Assembly: GCA_023421735.1 (NCBI GenBank)
Contig: JAEZSP010000076.1
Location: forward strand, 1-17,457
Source of the DNA: Bacillota bacterium
Lineage (GTDB): Bacteria > Bacillota_A > Clostridia > Christensenellales > Aristaeellaceae
Length of the DNA stretch: 17,457 bases
Direction of reading: 5' to 3'
A model generated the notes under the pieces. That model searched no databases, was not told where the DNA came from, and saw nothing but the letters and a program-made list of their open reading frames with translations. Positions within the stretch are counted from its first letter, which is position 1; each line of letters begins with the position of its first letter. Below are positions 6,393 to 13,902 of the stretch, piece after piece. The position numbers and the translations under genes were made by a program.

Positions 6393-7526
6393 ATGATCTA
6401 TCGCAAAATGCCTGGAACGGATGTCAAAATCAGTGCGCTCAGCATGGGCTGCATGCGCCTGCCGACACTTCCGGAAGAGAACAATCCCATCGACATGCCG
6501 GAGGCGATCAAAATGGTTCGCCACGCCATCGACAATGGGGTCAATTACATCGACACGGCCTATCCCTACCACAGCGGTATGAGCGAAGTGCTCGTCGGCG
6601 AGGCACTTCAGGACGGCTATCGCGAAAAGGTGATCCTCGCGACAAAATCACCCGTCTGGAGGGTCGAGAAGTACGAGGATTTTGAGACGCTGCTTGACGA
6701 GCAACTGGCAAAGCTCAAGACCGACCATGTGGACGTCTATCTGCTTCATGCGCTCTCGAAGGATCGGTTTCCCAAGCTCGTCGAGCTCAACTTTGGCAAA
6801 TTCCTCGACGACATGGTGCAAAAGGGAAAGATCAGGTATCCCGGCTTCTCCTTCCATGACGACAAGGAAACCTTTTTGGAGATCCTTGGCGCCTATGACT
6901 GGAAGGTTTGCCAGGTGCAGATGAACGTTCTGGACGAATTCAATCAGGCGACCATGGACGGCGTGCGCGAGGCTGCCAAGCGCGGCATCGGCGTCATCGC
7001 CATGGAGCCCGTGCGCGGCGGCAGCCTGACCAAAAGCGTGCCCGCGTCGATTCTTGAAATCTACCGCGCATCCGGCAAAGACGCCGGCCCCGCCGAGTGG
7101 GCGTTCAAGTGGCTCATCGACAAACCTGAATTCATGACCATCCTCTCCGGAATGAGCACCATAGGGCAGATCGACGACAATTTGCGCATCTTCTCCGAAA
7201 ATGACGTCGGCTGCCTTACGGATGCCGAGCGCACCATGCTGACCGATGTCCGCAAGGCCTATGAGGCCCGCATCAAGGTCGGTTGCACCGGTTGCGAATA
7301 CTGCCTGCCCTGCCCGCAGGAGATCAATATTCCGCGCATCCTGCGCGGCTATGATCAGGCGCACGTGTTCGATAACCTCGCAGGCTTCTATGAGCGGTAC
7401 CAGAAGCAGATGCCTGAAATGACCTGTATCGCCTGCGGCGCATGCGTCTCTGCCTGCCCGCAGCACTTTGCCACGCCGATCCCCGCGTGGATCGAAATCA
7501 TCCACGCGGAGGCGTACGGCAAGTAG
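6393..7526 (+). CDS. Aldo/keto reductase with C-terminal ferredoxin-like domain
   Basis: This is a 377-residue oxidoreductase. Residues 1 to about 285 form an aldo/keto reductase TIM barrel with the catalytic set D54, Y59 (DTAYPYHSG), K85 (ATKS) and H119 (YLLHAL). The C-terminal part has two cysteine clusters, C298-x2-C301-x2-C304-x2-C307 and C345-x2-C348-x2-C351-x3-C355-P, the second typical of a 4Fe-4S ferredoxin. This architecture is common in anaerobes; the substrate is unknown. The ATG lies 1 bp after the kinase stop, with an AGGAGGAG tract inside the end of the kinase gene, so expression with the two-component system is likely. A terminator follows. The signalling link between the reductase and the two-component pair is inference from position only. 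Confidence 0.94.
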   Translation: MIYRKMPGTDVKISALSMGCMRLPTLPEENNPIDMPEAIKMVRHAIDNGVNYIDTAYPYHSGMSEVLVGEALQDGYREKVILATKSPVWRVEKYEDFETLLDEQLAKLKTDHVDVYLLHALSKDRFPKLVELNFGKFLDDMVQKGKIRYPGFSFHDDKETFLEILGAYDWKVCQVQMNVLDEFNQATMDGVREAAKRGIGVIAMEPVRGGSLTKSVPASILEIYRASGKDAGPAEWAFKWLIDKPEFMTILSGMSTIGQIDDNLRIFSENDVGCLTDAERTMLTDVRKAYEARIKVGCTGCEYCLPCPQEINIPRILRGYDQAHVFDNLAGFYERYQKQMPEMTCIACGACVSACPQHFATPIPAWIEIIHAEAYGK

Positions 7527-7551
7527 ACGCCCGGGAAGGGTACAAGGCATT

Positions 7552-7588
7552 AAAAAAACGCGACCGCATGATGTGGCCGCGTTTTTTG
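7552..7588. terminator. Bidirectional terminator between convergent genes
   Basis: AAAAAACGCG (7553-7562) pairs with CGCGTTTTTT (7577-7586), and further partial pairing (CC/GG) is possible inside the loop. The A run on one side and the T run on the other let it serve both the aldo/keto reductase gene (plus) and the VOC gene (minus). Confidence 0.85.
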
Positions 7589-7596
7589 TATCCCCT

Positions 7597-8010
7597 TTAC
7601 GGCGCCTCCTCGGCGATGATATTCCAATGGACGCCGAACCGATCGACCGTACCTGCGTGGAACGTCGAATAGAATGTGTCCGTCGGAGGCAAAGTCACGC
7701 GTCCGCCCGCCGAAAGAAGGTCAAACGCGCGTGTTCCTTCGGCTGCGTTCGCAACCGTCGCAACCAGCTTCACTGTGGAGCCGTGGATCGGCTTCTCCAG
7801 CACTTCGTCTGCCAGCCAGATGACGGCGCCCGCGATCTCCATCTCCGCGTGCAAAATCCAGTCGCAGAGGTTCTCCGGCGGGTTTTTCGTTCCTTCAGGC
7901 ACGTATGCGCCGTATGTGCGCTCCGTGCGCGCCGCATGACCAAATACCTCGGCGTACAGCGCCAGGGCGGATTTACAATCGCCGGAAAAGGCGAGGGATG
8001 GGATCAGCAT
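7597..8010 (-). CDS. VOC-superfamily (PhnB/glyoxalase-like) protein
   Basis: This is a 137-residue protein resembling PhnB-type VOC-fold proteins (the group often named 3-demethylubiquinone methyltransferase-like). It begins MLIPSLAFSGDCKSALALYAEVFG, the usual first beta-alpha unit. The middle has AVIWLADE, and it ends DRFGVHWNII, the typical last strand motif. These proteins bind metal or small ligands, but the substrate cannot be told here. The ATG is 1 bp after the stop of the upstream membrane protein gene (TGA-C-ATG) and lacks a clear Shine-Dalgarno sequence. Translation is therefore probably coupled to the upstream gene. Confidence 0.88.
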   Translation of the reverse strand: MLIPSLAFSGDCKSALALYAEVFGHAARTERTYGAYVPEGTKNPPENLCDWILHAEMEIAGAVIWLADEVLEKPIHGSTVKLVATVANAAEGTRAFDLLSAGGRVTLPPTDTFYSTFHAGTVDRFGVHWNIIAEEAP

Positions 8011-8011
8011 G

Positions 8012-8347
8012 TCAGTTACCCGTGGCTGGCGTCGCGGTCGGCATCAGCCCGTTCTCGTCCAGAATGCCCTCGTACTCTTTGATTTTGCGCTGATACTCCT
8101 CGTTTTCGCTCTTTGCGGCATACAGATCCTGTTGCGTCGAGTTGAGTTCCTCCGTCACGGAGTCGAGCGTCGATTGATCCGTGAGCGCGCGCAGGTTCTG
8201 GTTGCTCTTTTTGAGTGTCACATTCTCGTTGTGCCACTGGTAAGCGAATGCCGAGACACAGATGAGCGCGAGCAGCAGTACACCGCTCACGATGAGCAGG
8301 AGCATGATCCGCTTGTCTTCGCCAGGGTTTTTCGTCGGTTTGGCCAT
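8012..8347 (-). CDS. Small membrane-anchored coiled-coil protein
   Basis: This is a 111-residue protein of unknown function. After a short basic N-terminus (MAKPTKNPGEDKR) comes one membrane segment at about residues 15-37. A predicted coiled coil at about 40-90 follows, rich in N, L, E, K and Q in heptad-like spacing. The tail is short and ends PTATPATGN. The layout (cytoplasmic N-terminus, single span, external coiled coil) recalls FtsL/DivIC-type bitopic proteins, but I see no specific signature. The ATG at 8347 has GGGAGGG just upstream; an ATG 15 nt earlier would lie within that site. It is the first gene of a two-gene unit with the VOC gene. Confidence 0.82.
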   Translation of the reverse strand: MAKPTKNPGEDKRIMLLLIVSGVLLLALICVSAFAYQWHNENVTLKKSNQNLRALTDQSTLDSVTEELNSTQQDLYAAKSENEEYQRKIKEYEGILDENGLMPTATPATGN

Positions 8348-8373
8348 AAAAATCCCTCCCATTTCATATCGGC

Positions 8374-8402
8374 ATTATATAATGAAGACGCAATGTTTTC
8401 AA
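8374..8402 (-). promoter_or_regulatory. Sigma-A promoter of the minus-strand pair
   Basis: On the minus strand TTGAAA (8402-8397) and a perfect TATAAT (8379-8374) are separated by 17 nt. They lie 26 nt upstream of the membrane protein ATG. Confidence 0.85.
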
Positions 8403-8561
8403 CCCGCAAAGTATGTATTTTCAATGAATTACAACGATGGCGTGGATGCCGAACGTCCATTTTAACCCGCTGTCGCAACATATGGTACTCGTGATTGACT
8501 GGCCGCACAATATGTTGTGGATTGATTGCCGGGAACGGACTTTTGAGATCTGAATCGACAA
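8403..8561. other. Divergent intergenic region without a gene
   Basis: This stretch lies between two divergent promoters. I see no gene in it. An 8-bp inverted repeat, CAACATAT (8476-8483) and ATATGTTG (8510-8517), could be an operator, but it is short and separated by 26 bp. Confidence 0.5.
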
Positions 8562-8590
8562 TTGACTTTGCATTTCAGCGCGGGTATAAT
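8562..8590 (+). promoter_or_regulatory. Sigma-A promoter of the sugar-salvage operon
   Basis: TTGACT (8562-8567) and a perfect TATAAT (8585-8590) are separated by 17 nt. They lie about 32 nt upstream of the nucleotidyltransferase start. This is a strong constitutive-type promoter by sequence. Confidence 0.88.
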
Positions 8591-8622
8591 CGATTTATCA
8601 TAAATTGAGAAGGTGAATGGAC

Positions 8623-9552
8623 ATGAACAAGCCCGTGCTCGTCGTGCTTGCTGCCGGAATGGGCAGACGGTTTGGCGGCGATAAGCAGATCACGGCGGTG
8701 GATGACTGCGATCACGTTATCATGGATTATTCGATTTTCGACGCCATGCGCGCCGGTTTTTCCAAGGTCGTCATCGTCATTAAACATGCATTCGAAAAGG
8801 ATTTCAAGGAGACGATCGGCAAACGTATTTCCCGCGTCTTCCCCGTCGAATATGCGTATCAGGAACTTGACATGCTGCCGGATGGATTCTCCATCCCGGA
8901 AGGCCGCGAAAAGCCGTGGGGTACCGCACATGCCACGCTGTGTGCCAAGGCGGAAATCGACGGCCCTTTCTGCGTGATCAATGCGGATGATTTTTATGGC
9001 ACGTCCGCTTTTCGGAAGGCATGCGACTTCCTCGCTGCACAACGTCCGGCAAGCGAACATGCCATGGTCGGCTATCGCATCGAGAATACGCTCACGGAAA
9101 ACGGTTCCGTGGCGCGCGGCGTGTGCGCGGTCGATGGTGCGAACAACCTGACCGGCGTCACGGAACGCACCTGTATCCTTCCGACAGAGGGCGGCGCAAA
9201 GTACTCGGAGGACGGCGGGGATACATTTACGTTCATTCCGGCAGGCACCTTTGTTTCGATGAATATGTGGTGCTTCGGTCGTCAGATGATGGATGAGATC
9301 GAGGCGCGTTTTGCGTCGTTTTTGCGAGAAAACCTTCCGAAAGATCCCTTGAAGTGCGAATATTTTCTCCCGCTCGTGCCGAATCAGCTCATCAACGAAC
9401 ACGCGGCGACAGTCAAGGTGCTTGATACGGACGAAAAATGGTATGGCATGACCTATAAAGAAGACCTCGAAATGGTCAAATCTGCGATTGCTGAAATGAG
9501 GCGCACGGGTCGGTACCCCGCACGGCTTTGGGAGGATGCATGCGCGAAGTAG
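8623..9552 (+). CDS. Sugar nucleotidyltransferase (NTP_transferase family)
   Basis: This is a 309-residue GT-A-type nucleotidyltransferase, expected to join a nucleoside triphosphate to a sugar 1-phosphate. The signature VVLAAGMGRRFGGDKQ sits at the N-terminus (residues 7-22), KPWGTAHATL is near residue 95, and the metal-binding INADD segment is near 119. It is followed by a NahK-like anomeric sugar kinase whose ATG overlaps its end by 13 nt. A simple reading is that the kinase makes the 1-phosphate and this enzyme activates it. The substrate is not determined. I preferred the ATG at 8623 (7 nt after AGGTG); an ATG at 8617 is too close to that site. Confidence 0.86.
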   Translation: MNKPVLVVLAAGMGRRFGGDKQITAVDDCDHVIMDYSIFDAMRAGFSKVVIVIKHAFEKDFKETIGKRISRVFPVEYAYQELDMLPDGFSIPEGREKPWGTAHATLCAKAEIDGPFCVINADDFYGTSAFRKACDFLAAQRPASEHAMVGYRIENTLTENGSVARGVCAVDGANNLTGVTERTCILPTEGGAKYSEDGGDTFTFIPAGTFVSMNMWCFGRQMMDEIEARFASFLRENLPKDPLKCEYFLPLVPNQLINEHAATVKVLDTDEKWYGMTYKEDLEMVKSAIAEMRRTGRYPARLWEDACAK

Positions 9553-10622
9553 CTGCCCTGTTCCGGCTTGCGGGCAATGTCAAGGACGTTTCCCCCTATG
9601 GCAACGGACATATCAACGAGACATACCTGGTTCAAACCACCCAACGGCGCTACATTCTCCAGCGGATCAACAATCGCGTGTTCCGGGATGTTCCCGCCCT
9701 CATGGGAAATATCGGTGCGGTGTCGGATTTCCTTGCCGCGCGCGATCCCGATCCGCGCCACGTGCTCATGCCCATTCGGACGCATGATGACGCGCTGTAC
9801 GCGGTGGTCGACGGCGGGTATTATCGCGTCTATGACTTTATCGAAAGCAGCATTTGCCTCGAATCCGCGCACACGACGGCAGACTTCGAGATGAGTGCGC
9901 GCGCGTTCGGCGATTTCCAGCGGCGGCTCGCGGACTTCCCGGCGCACACCCTGCACGAAACCATCGCGCGCTTTCATGATACGCCCAATCGCGTACGGCT
10001 CTTGAAGGACGCTGTCGCGGCCGACCCGCTGGGACGTGTGAAAGAGGTGGGAGAGGAAATCGCCTTTGCCCTCGCGCGCGAAACGGATGCTTCGTATATG
10101 ACAAATCTGCGCGAAGCTGGCGCGCTTCCCCTGCGCGTCGCGCACAACGACACCAAGCTCAACAACGTGCTCCTCGACGCGAAGACGCGCGAGCCGCTGT
10201 GCGTCATCGATCTCGATACCGTGATGCCTGGCCTCGCGGGCAATGACTTTGGGGATTCGATCCGCTTTGGCGCAACGACCGGCGCGGAGGACGAGCGCGA
10301 TCTTTCAAAGGTCTCATTCTCCATGCCGCATTTTGCGGCCTATGCGCGCGGCTTTCTCGGCGCATGCGGCGCGCAATTGACGCCAACCGAGATCGCCACG
10401 CTCCCAGACGGCGCGCGGCTCATGACATACGAATGCGGTGTGCGGTTTTTAACCGATCACATATGGGGCGATACTTATTTTAAGATTCACCGCACGAACC
10501 ACAATCTCGACCGCTGCCGCACGCAGTTTAAGCTCGTTTCGGACATGGAGGCGGCGCGCGGCGCAATGGATCACACCATTCAATCCCTCGTGCGGGAGAT
10601 ACGAACGGAGGAACGCAAATGA
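9540..10622 (+). CDS. NahK-like N-acetylhexosamine 1-kinase (APH fold)
   Basis: This is a 360-residue phosphotransferase of the aminoglycoside-kinase fold, almost the same length as Bifidobacterium NahK (359). Close resemblance from memory includes SPYGNGHINETYLV, RYILQRIN, AFGDFQ, ETIARFHDTPNR, the catalytic-loop block LRVAHNDTKLNNVLLD (D204), the metal-binding IDLDTVMPG (D224/D226), and DFGDSIRFGA with EDERDLSKV. NahK phosphorylates GlcNAc or GalNAc at C1 in the lacto-N-biose/mucin sugar pathway. Here it sits between a nucleotidyltransferase and a ROK kinase, with start and stop overlaps on both sides. GGAGG precedes the ATG. The family call is firm; the exact sugar is inferred. Confidence 0.87.
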   Translation: MREVAALFRLAGNVKDVSPYGNGHINETYLVQTTQRRYILQRINNRVFRDVPALMGNIGAVSDFLAARDPDPRHVLMPIRTHDDALYAVVDGGYYRVYDFIESSICLESAHTTADFEMSARAFGDFQRRLADFPAHTLHETIARFHDTPNRVRLLKDAVAADPLGRVKEVGEEIAFALARETDASYMTNLREAGALPLRVAHNDTKLNNVLLDAKTREPLCVIDLDTVMPGLAGNDFGDSIRFGATTGAEDERDLSKVSFSMPHFAAYARGFLGACGAQLTPTEIATLPDGARLMTYECGVRFLTDHIWGDTYFKIHRTNHNLDRCRTQFKLVSDMEAARGAMDHTIQSLVREIRTEERK

Positions 10623-11494
10623 GACTGGGCGCATTGGAAGCCGGCGGCACCAAAATGGTGTGCGCCATCGGCGATGAAAACGGAAATCTCTTCGAACGGG
10701 TCAGCTACCCGACGCGCATGCCGGAGGAAACGATGCGCGACGTGGCGGGCTTTTTCATGGAGAAAAAAATCGACGCGCTGGGCATCGGCAGCTTTGGCCC
10801 GCTCAACCTCGACTCAGCCGATCCGGCGTTTGGCGATATCACCACCACGCCGAAGCTCGATTGGCGCAATTACCCGCTGCGCAAATCGCTCGCAGACGCG
10901 CTGGGCGTGCCGGTCGGCATCGATACGGACGTCAACGCGGCGGCGCTGGGCGAGGCGATCCTCGGCGCGGGCGCTGGCCTTGACACGATCGTCTATTTTA
11001 CCATCGGCACCGGCATTGGCGGCGGGCTCTATATCAACGGAAAGCTCCACCACGGGCTCGTGCATCCCGAAATGGGACACATTCTCCTGAACCCGCATCC
11101 CATGGACCCCACGCCGCACGGCTTTTGTCCGTATCATGACGGCTGCCTGGAAGGCCTCGCGTGCGGTGAGTCTCTCAACAGACGCTGGGGCGTGCCCTCG
11201 CGCACGCTGCCGGACGATCACATCGCCTGGCAGATCGAGTCTGATTATCTCGCGCAGATGTGCGTGAGCGCCATTTGCCTCCTTTCGCCCAAGCGCATCA
11301 TCCTCGGCGGCGGCGTCATGCACCAGCCGAACCTGATTGAGCGCACGCGCGAAAAGGTGCTTGAAAAACTGGGCGGATACGTTGCGCATCCGGCGATTTT
11401 GGAGCACATCGATTCCTACATCGTCCTTCCGGGGCTCTCGGACAATGCGGGCGCGGTCGGCTCACTTCTCCTCGCCATGGAATCGCTCGGATGA
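10619..11494 (+). CDS. ROK-family fructokinase
   Basis: This is a 291-residue ROK sugar kinase, closest in appearance to the ScrK/GmuE/YdhR fructokinases. The ATP-binding motif LGALEAGGTKMVCAIG is at the N-terminus, and GSFGPLNLD and IDTDVNAAALGE (catalytic D104) follow. GTGIGGG is at 131-136. The zinc-binding cluster runs HPEMGH (H154), then C170-x2-H173-x2-C176. The phrase MDPTPHGFCPYHDGCLEGLA is typical of the fructokinase branch. Fructose to fructose 6-phosphate is the probable reaction; mannose is possible. It overlaps the nahK-like gene by 4 nt (ATGA) and the next gene by 4 nt, so it belongs to the same operon. Confidence 0.92.
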   Translation: MRLGALEAGGTKMVCAIGDENGNLFERVSYPTRMPEETMRDVAGFFMEKKIDALGIGSFGPLNLDSADPAFGDITTTPKLDWRNYPLRKSLADALGVPVGIDTDVNAAALGEAILGAGAGLDTIVYFTIGTGIGGGLYINGKLHHGLVHPEMGHILLNPHPMDPTPHGFCPYHDGCLEGLACGESLNRRWGVPSRTLPDDHIAWQIESDYLAQMCVSAICLLSPKRIILGGGVMHQPNLIERTREKVLEKLGGYVAHPAILEHIDSYIVLPGLSDNAGAVGSLLLAMESLG

Positions 11495-12141
11495 AATGGG
11501 CATTGCGAAATGCGCAGGACGTCCAAAATCTGGTCGACGAAGTCGGACTGATTCCGCTGTTTCGGTCGGATGTGGCGGGGTTCTCGGTTGAGGAATGGAC
11601 GCCTGAGGAATACTGGTTCAAAGACGGCGTCGAAGGCCCGTGGGAATGGCGCGAACAGCTCGCTGCCGCGGGCACGGTCGCCTATGCAAAATTTTTTGCG
11701 AATAAGGCCGGATTCGTCTCGCGCGAACTCTACCCGCGTTTTTGCAACATGCGGCGCGATGGGTACGACTTTGATGCGCGCGTGGCGGATGGTTTCGTGC
11801 AAAGCCGCGATCAACGACTCTATGATCTGATCGAGAGCGGCGTATCGATGGCGCACGAGGTGCGCAGCGCATATGTGGACAAGGGCTTTGAGGCGGCGAT
11901 CACGCGGCTTCAGATGCGCACATATGTCGCCGTTGCGGGGTTTGACAGGCGCCGCGACCGTCACGGCGCGCCCTATGGCTGGGGTATTTCTGTCTACCGA
12001 ACGGCAGAAGCACAGTTCGGGGATTTGTGTACCTCCGCCTACGACGAGGAACCGGAAGAGTCGCGCGAAAAGATCGTGCAACGTCTCGGAAAGTATATAA
12101 GCCGCGCAGACGCACAACGCCTGATCGCGTATAAGGGGTGA
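11491..12141 (+). CDS. AlkZ-related protein
   Basis: This is a 216-residue protein that I recognise only loosely. Segments such as VGLIPLFRSDVAGFSVEEW, GPWEWRE, AYAKFFANKAGFVSREL, RRDGYDFDARVADG, LQMRTYVAVAGF and YGWGISVYRTAE resemble proteins annotated AlkZ-related in anaerobic Clostridia. These are distant relatives of the AlkZ/YcaQ DNA glycosylases. No catalytic residue can be asserted. It overlaps the fructokinase gene by 4 nt, so it is co-expressed with sugar-salvage genes without an evident functional link. Confidence 0.6.
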   Translation: MKWALRNAQDVQNLVDEVGLIPLFRSDVAGFSVEEWTPEEYWFKDGVEGPWEWREQLAAAGTVAYAKFFANKAGFVSRELYPRFCNMRRDGYDFDARVADGFVQSRDQRLYDLIESGVSMAHEVRSAYVDKGFEAAITRLQMRTYVAVAGFDRRRDRHGAPYGWGISVYRTAEAQFGDLCTSAYDEEPEESREKIVQRLGKYISRADAQRLIAYKG

Positions 12142-12146
12142 ATGCG

Positions 12147-12965
12147 ATGCCCGCAAAGCAGAAGCAAAGCTGGCTCGACCGCAATTGGCCGTTCCGTCAT
12201 ACGGCGGTCGGACTCAATAACGATACCAATCTCATCAAGGTCGTCGCCATGGTCACCATGCTCGTCGATCATCTTGGCGCGGCGATCTTCCCGCAGTATG
12301 CCGTTATGCGGATCATCGGCCGCATCGCGTTCCCGATCTACGCATACGCGATCGCCGTTGGCTGTGTCTACACGCGCGACATGGGGCGTTATCTCCAGCG
12401 CATCGCGCTTCTGGCGCTGATTGCCCAACCGATTTATGTATTGGCGCTTCACCACACGAATGCGTTGATGACCGCGATCCCGTTCAAAGCGGACCCCTTC
12501 GGCGCAGTTTTTAACTTCTATGTCTATAGCTGGAAGGATCCGAGCATCCTCCTTTCGCTGGCGGTCGGCATCGCGGCCATCTGGTCGGTGCGCGAACGGC
12601 GGCTCTGGATCACGGCCGTCATTCTCCTGCTCACATATCTCATGAATAACGCGCTCGATTATGGCATTCGGGGTGTCTCCCTGATGCTGCTCCTTTATTT
12701 GTTCATCAATCGCTGGTACATCTCGCTTCCGGTCGTCGCGGCGTTTATGATCTATTGGGGGCTCGACGGCGCGCGTTACAACCTCTTTGGCGTGAGCTTC
12801 TCCACGCAGATGTTCGCGCTCATGGCGCTCCCGTTCATCTATATACCGATGCGTTCCAATCTCAAGCTCAATAAGTGGGTGTTCTACGCGTTCTATCCCG
12901 GGCATCTGCTGTTTATTTATCTCGTGGAAAAATGGCCGGCGATTTCCGCCGTTCTGTTTGGGTAA
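12147..12965 (+). CDS. TraX-family integral membrane protein
   Basis: This is a 272-residue polytopic membrane protein with about eight hydrophobic spans between residues 30 and 265. It opens with the family-typical DTNLIKVVAMVTMLVDHLGA, then MRIIGRIAFPIYAYAIA, and closes with FYAFYPGHLLFIYLVE. TraX of the F plasmid is needed for N-acetylation of pilin; chromosomal homologues in Bacillota are probably membrane acyltransferases with unknown acceptors. There are no conjugation genes nearby, so a conjugative role is unlikely. ATG 12147 was chosen over GTG 12138 because AAGGGG lies 8 nt before it. The gene is joined without a gap to the following GDPD gene. Confidence 0.9.
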   Translation: MPAKQKQSWLDRNWPFRHTAVGLNNDTNLIKVVAMVTMLVDHLGAAIFPQYAVMRIIGRIAFPIYAYAIAVGCVYTRDMGRYLQRIALLALIAQPIYVLALHHTNALMTAIPFKADPFGAVFNFYVYSWKDPSILLSLAVGIAAIWSVRERRLWITAVILLLTYLMNNALDYGIRGVSLMLLLYLFINRWYISLPVVAAFMIYWGLDGARYNLFGVSFSTQMFALMALPFIYIPMRSNLKLNKWVFYAFYPGHLLFIYLVEKWPAISAVLFG

Positions 12966-13799
12966 ATGATGATGAAATTTGATTTGAGACAGGCGGCGGG
13001 GGAGAGGACGCTCGTTGCGGCGCATCGCGGCGTCGCGGGCGGAAACATCCCCTGCAACACCATCCCGGCCTATGAGGCGGCGCTTGCGCAGGGCGCGGAC
13101 ATGATCGAAATCGACGTGACCCGGAGTACGGACGGCATTTTGTATGTCTTCCATCCGGGCATGGAACACGCGCATCTGTATTCGGCGCGGCGCATCGCCG
13201 AGATGACGAGCCGGGAAGTCGACATGCTGTTCCTCGTCAATCAGGATCGCACGGCGACGCAATTTCACGTGCCGCGCCTGACGGAGGTGCTCGCGCGGTT
13301 TCGCGGCAGATGCTATATCAATATCGACAAGTTCTGGGATTGGCCGCGCGAGATTGCGCGGGCCGTGCGCACGTTTGGCATGCAGGATCAGGTGCTTGTC
13401 AAGACATCCTCCGATCCCAAGTATTTCGACATCGTGGAAGAGGTTGCGCCGGACATTCCGTACATGGTGATCGCGCGTGAAAAGGATGTGTGCACGGAGA
13501 TGCTTTGTCAAAAAAGGCTCCGCTATGCGGGCATCGAGGCCTTGTTTACGCGGGATTCATCCCCCGTTGCCTCCCCGGCGTACATAGAGGACATGCATAA
13601 AAGGGGTCTGCTCGTATGGGCGAACGCCATCGTCTACGATCATAAGGCCGTTCTTTCCGCGGGCCATACGGACGATGTTTCCGCACCGGGCGACGTTGAG
13701 GCGGGATGGGGCTGGCTTGCGCGCCGGGGGTTCGACATCATTCAGACCGATTGGGTCATGCCCCTGATCCGGTACCTCGAAGGCACCGGAAAGCGTTAA
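12966..13799 (+). CDS. Glycerophosphodiester phosphodiesterase family protein
   Basis: This is a 277-residue GDPD-type TIM-barrel phosphodiesterase. The catalytic/metal set is visible: H20-R21 (AHRG), E48 and D50 (MIEIDVT), and H63 (FHPG). The usual PENT after HRG is here PCNT (29-32), so one acidic residue of the common motif is replaced; this also occurs in divergent members. The C-terminal part is unusual in carrying a long insert before the final IIQTDWVMPLIRYL. No signal peptide is seen, so it is probably cytoplasmic and cleaves glycerophosphodiesters or a related head group. The start is one of three consecutive ATGs and has no strong Shine-Dalgarno sequence, consistent with coupling to traX. 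Confidence 0.88.
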   Translation: MMMKFDLRQAAGERTLVAAHRGVAGGNIPCNTIPAYEAALAQGADMIEIDVTRSTDGILYVFHPGMEHAHLYSARRIAEMTSREVDMLFLVNQDRTATQFHVPRLTEVLARFRGRCYINIDKFWDWPREIARAVRTFGMQDQVLVKTSSDPKYFDIVEEVAPDIPYMVIAREKDVCTEMLCQKRLRYAGIEALFTRDSSPVASPAYIEDMHKRGLLVWANAIVYDHKAVLSAGHTDDVSAPGDVEAGWGWLARRGFDIIQTDWVMPLIRYLEGTGKR

Positions 13800-13849
13800 A
13801 TCAGTCCGCTGTGTTTCGTTTTGCACATGGTAAAAACGGTTTCCCGCAA

Positions 13850-13878
13850 TTGCGCACACGCGGATTTTATTGTATGAT
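13850..13878 (+). promoter_or_regulatory. Sigma-A promoter of the thyX-like gene
   Basis: TTGCGC (13850-13855) and TATGAT (13873-13878) are separated by 17 nt and lie 24 nt upstream of the start codon. Confidence 0.7.
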
Positions 13879-13902
13879 AGACGAAGCAAAGGGGAGTGTC
13901 AG

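Noticed and set aside
8476..8517. Inverted repeat CAACATAT/ATATGTTG as an operator
   Set aside because: Only 8 bp per arm with a 26-bp separation, not overlapping either promoter; easily due to chance.
12147..12965. TraX as evidence of a conjugative element
   Set aside because: No relaxase, type IV secretion or other tra genes are present; chromosomal TraX homologues are common in Bacillota.
12039..13511. Long minus-strand open frame of 490 codons opposite traX and the GDPD gene
   Set aside because: The composition is rich in H, R, E and D and lacks family motifs, as expected of an antisense shadow of GC-rich coding DNA; the plus-strand genes have clear domains.
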